Assembly: GCA_910584245.1 (NCBI GenBank)
Contig: CAJTZF010000015.1
Location: 7,030-71,029 of the forward strand
DNA from: an uncultured Eubacterium sp.
GTDB lineage: Bacteria > Bacillota > Clostridia > Lachnospirales > Lachnospiraceae
DNA: 64,000 bases
Direction: 5' to 3'
Under the pieces are notes generated by a model. The model was not told the DNA's origin and did not search any database. It saw only the letters and a list, made by a program, of their open reading frames with translations. Below are positions 58,763 through 64,000 of the stretch, piece by piece (the first letter of the stretch is position 1; each line of letters opens with the position of its first letter). Position numbers and translations under genes: made by a program.

Positions 58763-59269
58763 ATGGCACTATTGAAGGAATGGCGTGATTATGCATACTC
58801 GGAGGAGATGCAGAATTCAAAAAAGGGGGAGGAGCTCTGGAACAACTATTTTCAACTGGAAAAAGGCATTTATGAAAAGCTGCTTGCAAATCCGGATGAA
58901 GTGGTAGAAGGTACGGTAGAGGGGCTGGCCGAAACATATGACGTGCCGCTCTCTATGATGGTAGGATTTCTGGATGGAATCAATGACAGCTTGAAGGAGA
59001 AAAATCCGATTGATACGATGGAGAAGGACACCGTCGTAAAATTAGATATTGACTGTGAAAAGCTATATTACAATATGGTGGAGTGCAAGGCGGAATGGCT
59101 CTACACGCTGCCGCAGTGGGATGCGATTCTCACAAAGGAGCGTCAGAAGGAATTGTATCGCAAACAGAAGGAATCCGGTACGATCCGGCATGAAGAGCCG
59201 AAGGTCGGCAGGAATGACCCGTGTCCGTGTGGAAGCGGTAAGAAATATAAGCACTGTTGCGCAAAGTAG
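58763..59269 (+). CDS. SEC-C metal-binding motif protein
   Basis: 168 residues: a helical acidic domain followed by a SEC-C zinc motif at the end (RNDPCPCGSGKKYKHCCAK), the motif also found at the SecA C-terminus. Stand-alone proteins of this kind occur widely in clostridia; their function is not established, though some bind ribosomes or SecB-like partners. GGAGGAGGG precedes the ATG. The class II aldolase gene follows after 64 bases without a clear terminator. Confidence 0.85.
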   Translation: MALLKEWRDYAYSEEMQNSKKGEELWNNYFQLEKGIYEKLLANPDEVVEGTVEGLAETYDVPLSMMVGFLDGINDSLKEKNPIDTMEKDTVVKLDIDCEKLYYNMVECKAEWLYTLPQWDAILTKERQKELYRKQKESGTIRHEEPKVGRNDPCPCGSGKKYKHCCAK

Positions 59270-59333
59270 CAGGGCGCGGTTTTGCATTCGGTAACCAAAA
59301 TTAATGATAGAAAAAGAAATGGAGGAATATCCT

Positions 59334-60197
59334 ATGTTAGTTTCAGCAAAGGACATGCTTACGAAAGCAAAGGCAGGTAAATATGCAGTTGGCCAGTTTA
59401 ACATCAACAATTTGGAGTGGACGAAGTCCATTCTTCTCACAGCAGAGGAATTGAAATCGCCGGTTATCCTTGGCGTATCAGAAGGTGCGGGCAAATATAT
59501 GTGCGGTTACAAGACCGTTGTCGGAATGGTGAATGGAATGCTTGAGGAACTTGGCATCACGGTGCCTGTAGCGCTTCATCTTGACCACGGCAGTTATGAG
59601 GGAGCGAAAGCATGTATTGAAGCAGGATTTTCCTCGATTATGTTTGACGGGTCCCATTATCCAATTGAAGAGAATGTTGCCAAAACGAAAGAGCTTGTGG
59701 CGATTTGTAATGAAAAGGGAATGTCCATCGAAGCAGAGGTAGGTTCAATCGGCGGGGAAGAAGACGGCGTAGTGGGCGCAGGTGAGTGCGCAGATCCGGA
59801 AGAGTGTAAAATGATTGCGGATCTTGGTGTGACGATGCTTGCTGCCGGAATTGGAAACATTCATGGGAAATATCCGGAAAACTGGGCGGGGCTCAGTTTT
59901 GAAACACTGGATGCCGTGCAGAAGCTTACAGGAGATATGCCGCTCGTGCTTCACGGTGGGACAGGAATTCCGGAAGACATGATTCAAAAAGCAATCAGCC
60001 TTGGTGTTTCTAAAATAAATGTAAATACGGAGTGCCAGCTATCTTTTGCTGACGCGACACGCAAATACATTGAAGCGGGAAAAGACCTTGAAGGAAAGGG
60101 ATTTGACCCGAGGAAGCTGCTTGCGCCGGGAGCAGACGCAATAAAAGCGACCGTAAAAGAAAAAATGGAATTATTTGGTTCTGTTGGAAAAGCTTGA
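59334..60197 (+). CDS. fba: Class II fructose-1,6-bisphosphate aldolase
   Basis: 287-residue zinc aldolase that splits fructose-1,6-bisphosphate to dihydroxyacetone phosphate and glyceraldehyde-3-phosphate in glycolysis. Catalytic D84 and zinc ligand H85 (LHLDHGSYEG), further ligands H177 (NIHGKY) and H207 (VLHGGTGIP); phosphate-site region KINVNTECQ. ATG 59334 has GGAGGA in front; the frame upstream is longer but lacks a site. The tagatose-bisphosphate aldolase family is close; the FBA length and motifs favour fba. Confidence 0.94.
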   Translation: MLVSAKDMLTKAKAGKYAVGQFNINNLEWTKSILLTAEELKSPVILGVSEGAGKYMCGYKTVVGMVNGMLEELGITVPVALHLDHGSYEGAKACIEAGFSSIMFDGSHYPIEENVAKTKELVAICNEKGMSIEAEVGSIGGEEDGVVGAGECADPEECKMIADLGVTMLAAGIGNIHGKYPENWAGLSFETLDAVQKLTGDMPLVLHGGTGIPEDMIQKAISLGVSKINVNTECQLSFADATRKYIEAGKDLEGKGFDPRKLLAPGADAIKATVKEKMELFGSVGKA

Positions 60198-60200
60198 TTC

Positions 60201-60230
60201 GTATATCCGAAATAAAAAAAGCCATACTAA
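60201..60230 (+). promoter_or_regulatory. Sporulation-type (sigma-E-like) promoter
   Basis: GTATATC (60201-60207), 15-base spacer, CATACTAA (60223-60230). It resembles the sigma-E consensus (-35 KMATATT, -10 CATACAHT) at most positions. No TTGACA box is near. Confidence 0.45.
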
Positions 60231-60269
60231 TCCTGTAACGAAAATGTTATAAACAGGAGGCAAACTACT

Positions 60270-60569
60270 ATGGCTAAGAATTTTTTAGACGAGTACGACG
60301 AAAAGAACAGTACTAAGAACAACTCAAAGAACAGCACCAATGGAACGAACAGCACGAAGAACAGTACCAACGGAACAAACAGCACGAAGGACACTTCTTC
60401 GAAAAACAGCACAAAAAATGGTACGAAAAACAATTCGAGCAATAATTCCAGCAACTCTACGAAAAACGACACGCAGAATTATTCCAATAGCTCGACTTGT
60501 TCGAATTGCAGGAATTCATCCAACTGCCGCAACCGCGCAAAGAATTCAAGCAATGATACTTCGAAGTAG
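60270..60569 (+). CDS. Asn/Ser/Thr/Lys-rich low-complexity protein
   Basis: 99 residues. After MAKNFLDEYDEKN the protein is almost entirely Asn, Ser, Thr and Lys, with a perfect 10-residue repeat (NSTNGTNSTK twice) and a terminal Cys cluster (CSNCRNSSNCRNR). AACAGGAGG precedes the ATG. No domain is recognisable; composition, small size and the sporulation-like promoter suggest a spore-associated structural protein, which is inference. A terminator follows at 60592-60626. Confidence 0.65.
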   Translation: MAKNFLDEYDEKNSTKNNSKNSTNGTNSTKNSTNGTNSTKDTSSKNSTKNGTKNNSSNNSSNSTKNDTQNYSNSSTCSNCRNSSNCRNRAKNSSNDTSK

Positions 60570-60591
60570 TATTGGTTCATGTTAGGTGCCT

Positions 60592-60626
60592 GCAGGCCGT
60601 CCCCCTCTGGAGACGGCTTGCTTTTC
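60592..60626 (+). terminator. Intrinsic terminator of the Asn-rich gene
   Basis: Stem GCAGGCCGTC (60592-60601) / GACGGCTTGC (60612-60621) with one G-T pair, then TTTTCTT. Confidence 0.8.
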
Positions 60627-60691
60627 TTATTTCATTGTCACAAAATGTCGAAAAAATCATATGATATAAGAAAAAAAGAACGTGGTTTACT

Positions 60692-61015
60692 ATGAGTTTT
60701 TCGATTATACCCATCCAGGACCTGGAAAAAGTGACGAGACAGCCGGGGACGATTCTTATAGATTTACGAGACGAAGAAGATTATCGGAACGGCCATATCC
60801 CAGGAGCAAAAAATATCCCATATGAACAGTGGGAGATTGAGAAGGAGACGTGGAAACACCGTTATGGAACGGTTGTCTTTTATTGTGAGAGGGGAAACCA
60901 GAGCATGTATGCGGCAAAAGAAATGAATAAGCGGGGATATTATGCGATCAGCATTGCCGGTGGGTACCAGGGGTACAAAGTATGGAAAGGAATAGCAGTC
61001 GTAGATGAAACGTAG
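60692..61015 (+). CDS. Rhodanese-domain sulfurtransferase
   Basis: 107-residue single-domain rhodanese with active-site C65 in FYCERGNQS and the conserved DLRDEEDYRNGHIPGAKNIP. Cytoplasmic, no signal peptide. The stop overlaps the start of the RNA methyltransferase gene by 11 bases, so co-transcription is certain if that gene is real; the functional link, perhaps sulfur transfer for RNA modification, is speculative. Confidence 0.9.
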   Translation: MSFSIIPIQDLEKVTRQPGTILIDLRDEEDYRNGHIPGAKNIPYEQWEIEKETWKHRYGTVVFYCERGNQSMYAAKEMNKRGYYAISIAGGYQGYKVWKGIAVVDET

Positions 61016-62180
61016 TACTTATGAATTAATTGCGCCATGCCATTTTGGGATGGAGGCAGTATTGAAGAGGGAAATATTAGAGCTTGGTTATGAAATATCC
61101 TCCGTCGATAATGGAAAAGTGGCATTTATCGCGGATGCCGAGGGTATATGCCGTGCGAACCTTTTTTTGAGGACGACGGAGCGCGTATTGCTCAAGGTGG
61201 CTGAATTTAAGGCGGTGACTTTTGACGAGCTGTTTGAGGGGATAAAAAGTATACATTGGGATCAGTATATTCCTGAGGATGGAAGATTTTGGGTGGCAAA
61301 GGCGTCATCTGTGAGCAGTAAGCTTTTTAGCCCGTCGGATATTCAGCGTATCGTGAAAAAGGCTATGGTGGAATGTCTGAAACAGACGTATCACACAAGC
61401 TGGTTTGCGGAGGATGGAGCAGACTATCCTCTGCGCATTAGTATTCGGAAGGATATTGTGACGGTGGGCCTGGATACGACGGGGGTATCCCTGCACAAGC
61501 GGGGGTACCGGAAGCAAACGGCTCCGGCCCCGCTGACCGAGACACTGGCGGCGGCGATTCTCCTCTTGTCGCCGTGGAAGCGGGACCGCATTCTTGTCGA
61601 TCCTTTTTGCGGAAGCGGGACAATACCGATTGAAGCGGCTATGATCGCCAAAAATATAGCCCCTGGCATGAACCGGGATTTTATATCTGAAAACTGGCCG
61701 AACCTCATACCTAAAAAGGAGTGGTATGAAGTGGGACAGGAGGCGATGGATCTCATTGAGGAAGACGCGCCAGTGGCGGTCCAGGGATATGACCTGGACG
61801 CGGAGGTTTTAAAAATGGCAAGGGCAAACGCCGCCCTCGCCGGTGTGGACAAGTATATTCATTTTCAGCAGCGTGATATTGTAAATTTTAGTTCGCCGAA
61901 ACCGTATGGGTTCGTTATCTCAAACCCACCGTATGGGGAGAGGCTTTCCTCTAAGCAGGAGATGGAGCTTCTTTACCGCACGATAGGAAATATTATAAAG
62001 GAAAATGAAACGTGGTCCTTTTTCCTGCTGAGCGGATACGAGGATGCCCAGAAAGCAATTGGGAAAAAGGCGACGAAGAACCGCAAAATATATAATGGTA
62101 TGATGAAAACGTATTTATACCAGTATATGGGGCTGCGACCGCCGAGACCAAAACCGGCGTCGGTGACGAAGGACTTATAA
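61005..62180 (+). CDS. Class I SAM-dependent RNA methyltransferase with THUMP domain (RlmL-like)
   Basis: 391 residues: an N-terminal ferredoxin-like and THUMP RNA-binding region (~1-165) and a C-terminal Rossmann methyltransferase with SAM motif I VDPFCGSGTIPIEAA and catalytic motif IV SNPPYGERL. Matches the YpsC/RlmL family that makes N2-methylguanosine in 23S rRNA. The RlmK half of the E. coli enzyme is absent, as usual in Firmicutes. Target position is inferred from the family. Confidence 0.9.
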   Translation: MKRSTYELIAPCHFGMEAVLKREILELGYEISSVDNGKVAFIADAEGICRANLFLRTTERVLLKVAEFKAVTFDELFEGIKSIHWDQYIPEDGRFWVAKASSVSSKLFSPSDIQRIVKKAMVECLKQTYHTSWFAEDGADYPLRISIRKDIVTVGLDTTGVSLHKRGYRKQTAPAPLTETLAAAILLLSPWKRDRILVDPFCGSGTIPIEAAMIAKNIAPGMNRDFISENWPNLIPKKEWYEVGQEAMDLIEEDAPVAVQGYDLDAEVLKMARANAALAGVDKYIHFQQRDIVNFSSPKPYGFVISNPPYGERLSSKQEMELLYRTIGNIIKENETWSFFLLSGYEDAQKAIGKKATKNRKIYNGMMKTYLYQYMGLRPPRPKPASVTKDL

Positions 62181-62245
62181 AGGCTGGCAGAATGTTCTTG
62201 CTATTTTTGTAAAGAACGATTATACTATTCATTTAGGAGGAAGGA

Positions 62246-62842
62246 ATGGGAAAACGACTTATTTTTGCTACGAACAATGAAGGAAAGGTAAACGAAATCC
62301 GGCAGATTCTAGGGGATGGTTACGATGTATATTCTTTAAAGGATTTGGATATACATACGAATATTATTGAGGATGGACATACGTTTGAAGAAAATGCAGT
62401 GATTAAGGCGAAGGCGATCTGTGAGGAGACGCATGAGATGGTTTTGGCCGATGACTCAGGATTTGAGGTGGACTATCTCGGCGGGGAACCGGGAATTTAT
62501 TCGGCCAGGTACCTGGGAGAGGACACCCCATATGAAATAAAAAATGCAGAGTTGTTGAAACGGTGTGAAAAGGCAGAGGGACAAGAGCGGACGGCCCGCT
62601 TTGTCTGCGTGATCGCCTGTGCCTATCCAGACGGAAAGGTTGAGACTACGACAGGGGTTATCGAGGGGGTGTTGGCCCGTGAGCCGAGAGGTAAAAATGG
62701 ATTTGGGTATGATCCGATCTTTTATTTGCCGGAGCGGGGATGCACGACGGGCGAAATGGAGCCGTCGGAAAAAAATAAAATCAGCCACCGGGGAATCGCG
62801 TTGCGGAAAATGGTGGAAAAGCTGCAGAAAAGTGGAGAATAG
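62246..62842 (+). CDS. rdgB: XTP/dITP pyrophosphatase (Ham1/RdgB)
   Basis: 198-residue house-cleaning enzyme that hydrolyses non-canonical purine nucleotides. Conserved motifs ATNNEGKVNEI, VLADDSGFEVDYLGGEPGIYSARY and GKNGFGYDPIFYLP, and SHRGIALRKM at the end. Full length. AGGAGGAAGG precedes the ATG. The phosphoesterase gene begins one base after its stop codon. Confidence 0.95.
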   Translation: MGKRLIFATNNEGKVNEIRQILGDGYDVYSLKDLDIHTNIIEDGHTFEENAVIKAKAICEETHEMVLADDSGFEVDYLGGEPGIYSARYLGEDTPYEIKNAELLKRCEKAEGQERTARFVCVIACAYPDGKVETTTGVIEGVLAREPRGKNGFGYDPIFYLPERGCTTGEMEPSEKNKISHRGIALRKMVEKLQKSGE

Positions 62843-62843
62843 A

Positions 62844-63332
62844 ATGGCAAAGTATTTGGTATTCAGCGATTCGCATAACAGAAATGAGAAAATGCTGGAA
62901 GTGATCCAGCAGTACAAAAAGGATATTGACGGCCTGTTTTTTCTGGGTGATATCGAGGGAGATGAAAATGTGCTCCGCAACTCGGTTCCAGGGCCGGTGT
63001 ACATGGTGCGCGGCAACTGTGACTGGTTTGCGCAGACTCCCCCATACCAGGTGCTGAAGCTGCACGGGCACACGATAGCCATGACGCACGGACACCAGCA
63101 GAGGGTCAATATGGGCGTTGATATATTGAAATACTGGGCCTTGGAAAAAGAAGCAGACATTGTCATGTATGGGCATACCCATGTGCCCTTTTTGGAGCAG
63201 AGCTCAACATTGACGGTGCTCAATCCCGGAAGCATATCGAGGCCGAGGCAGAGCAGCCATATACGGACGTACGCGGTTATAGAGTTCCAGGAAGATGGCG
63301 AGGTTCGGATAGAATTGTGTGAAAACAAATAA
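62844..63332 (+). CDS. YfcE/MJ0936-type metallophosphoesterase
   Basis: 162-residue calcineurin-like phosphoesterase with the metal motifs FSDSHNR, FLGDIEGDE, VRGNCDW, MTHGHQ and YGHTHVP in order. Typical of the YfcE group that hydrolyses phosphodiesters; the real substrate is unknown. ATG 62844 is chosen because TGGAGA precedes it; the open frame extends upstream only as an overlap with rdgB. This gene order (rdgB-phosphoesterase) is common in Firmicutes. Confidence 0.93.
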   Translation: MAKYLVFSDSHNRNEKMLEVIQQYKKDIDGLFFLGDIEGDENVLRNSVPGPVYMVRGNCDWFAQTPPYQVLKLHGHTIAMTHGHQQRVNMGVDILKYWALEKEADIVMYGHTHVPFLEQSSTLTVLNPGSISRPRQSSHIRTYAVIEFQEDGEVRIELCENK

Positions 63333-63351
63333 AGAAAGGAAGAAAGAATAA

Positions 63352-63828
63352 ATGTTACATTATATACTTGTTTTTTTGATTTCGATGGTGCCAATCGTTG
63401 AACTGCGAGGGGCGATTCCATATGCCGTGGCATGGGGGATTCCGCTCACGGTCGCATTTCCGCTGGCGATTGTGGGAAATATGATTCCCGTACCCTTTAT
63501 TTATTTTTTTGCGAGAAAAATACTTGTGTGGGGATCCGATAAACCAGTCATTGGCAAGTTCTTTACCTTATGCCTTGAGAAAGGCGAAAAGGGAGGGAAA
63601 AAGTTGCAAGAAAAGGCAGGAAAGGGACTTTTTGTAGCGCTTCTTCTTTTCGTGGGAATTCCGCTGCCCGGCACGGGGGCATGGACAGGTACTCTGGCAG
63701 CCAGCCTTCTGGATATGGATTTTAAGTCCAGCATATGGGCGAGTATGGGCGGTGTTTTGCTGGCGGGAATTATTATGGCTACGCTGAGCGTCGTCGCGCG
63801 GGAGACGTTTATGGCAGTGTTTTTATAA
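63352..63828 (+). CDS. Small multidrug export-type membrane protein (COG2426)
   Basis: 158-residue membrane protein with about four hydrophobic segments and the family pattern SMVPIVELRGAIPYAVAWG near the N-terminus and LFVGIPLPGTGAWTGTLAA in the middle. The family is called small multidrug export (PF06695), but real transport activity is poorly established. AAAGGAAG precedes the ATG. Probably co-transcribed with rdgB. Confidence 0.88.
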   Translation: MLHYILVFLISMVPIVELRGAIPYAVAWGIPLTVAFPLAIVGNMIPVPFIYFFARKILVWGSDKPVIGKFFTLCLEKGEKGGKKLQEKAGKGLFVALLLFVGIPLPGTGAWTGTLAASLLDMDFKSSIWASMGGVLLAGIIMATLSVVARETFMAVFL

Positions 63829-63887
63829 ACGTTATTGCCGTCAGACACAACCTTTCACAATAAAAATAAAAAAGTTTGAAAAAACAC

Positions 63888-63916
63888 TTGACAAAAGAAG
63901 CTTGTCTGAATATAAT
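63888..63916 (+). promoter_or_regulatory. Promoter of the tRNA-Val gene or tRNA cluster
   Basis: TTGACA (63888-63893), 17-base spacer, TATAAT (63911-63916): a full consensus promoter. Confidence 0.92.
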
Positions 63917-63947
63917 AATTAACAGTGCTGCTGATAAGCAAGCAAAT

Positions 63948-64000
63948 GGGATCTTAGCTCAGCTGGGAGAGCATCTGCCTTACAAGCAGAGGGTCATAGG
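63948..64000 (+). tRNA. tRNA-Val (anticodon UAC), cut by the window end
   Basis: Visible part: acceptor strand GGGATCT, D arm GCTCAGCTGGGAGAGC, anticodon stem TCTGC / GCAGA with loop CTTACAA (anticodon TAC), variable loop and the start of the T arm. The 3' third lies outside the window. Confidence 0.92.

Noticed and set aside
1..64000. Prophage, insertion sequence or integron
   Set aside because: No transposase, integrase, phage structural gene or target-site duplication is visible; the two tRNA genes have no adjacent integrase.

Overview
The window looks like a chromosomal segment of a low-to-mid GC, anaerobic, probably spore-forming Firmicute, most likely a member of the Lachnospiraceae or a close relative. 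Evidence: AGGAGG-type ribosome binding sites and TTGACA-17-TATAAT promoters throughout, a cotJABC spore-coat operon, a PerR plus reverse-rubrerythrin pair, ribosomal and IF3 genes in the Firmicute order infC-rpmI-rplT, Ig-like (BIG2) and FN3 secreted proteins, and GH10 xylanases that suggest plant-polysaccharide use in a gut or rumen setting. The organism assignment is inference. No phage, insertion sequence or CRISPR array is seen.

Layout. 1-2.7 kb: the end of a lipoprotein-like gene and a blaI-blaR1 pair without a beta-lactamase, transcribed leftward. 2.7-9.3 kb: a rightward operon of a TetR regulator, acetolactate synthase (ilvB-ilvN) and two two-component systems, behind a promoter carrying a CcpA (cre) site. 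9.4-16 kb: a lipoprotein, an ABC-2 exporter and a secreted/anchored protein with a 450-bp internal duplication. 16-20.1 kb: two adjacent MutS-type ATPases convergent with a frameshifted HNH nuclease. 20.1-30.5 kb: a YtrA-like GntR regulator with its ABC exporter, a second ABC-2 exporter with a large extracytoplasmic domain, and a BceA ATPase with two tandem BceB permeases. 30.6-32.8 kb: a second BlaI-type repressor with an M56 peptidase fused to leucine-rich repeats. 32.8-37.2 kb: ilvE, luxS, two overlapping small genes and a GH10 xylanase. 37.3-42.4 kb: a MacB/FtsX-type exporter with its two-component system.

42.4-49.6 kb: a small gene, CIRCE-controlled clpB, an FN3 protein, and cotJABC (leftward) next to perR and rubrerythrin. 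49.7-54.5 kb: an aldo/keto reductase, an OPT transporter (leftward) and a second GH10 xylanase with a ricin-type lectin domain. 54.5-64 kb: infC-rpmI-rplT with an attenuator and an AUC start codon, a secreted M14 carboxypeptidase, tRNA-Leu, an amidase, a SEC-C protein, class II aldolase, an Asn/Ser/Thr-rich protein with a sporulation-type promoter, a rhodanese, an RNA methyltransferase, an XTP pyrophosphatase, a phosphoesterase, a small export protein and the start of tRNA-Val.

Taken together, the first 42 kb is unusually rich in cell-envelope sensing and export: five ABC exporters, three two-component systems and two BlaI/M56 sensor pairs. The most unusual items are the M56-leucine-rich-repeat fusion, the MutS-like pair with Asn in place of the Walker B Asp, the duplicated-domain exporter operon at 9.4-16 kb, the infC attenuator with a rare start codon, and the 56-bp repeats grown from the 3' end of cotJC.
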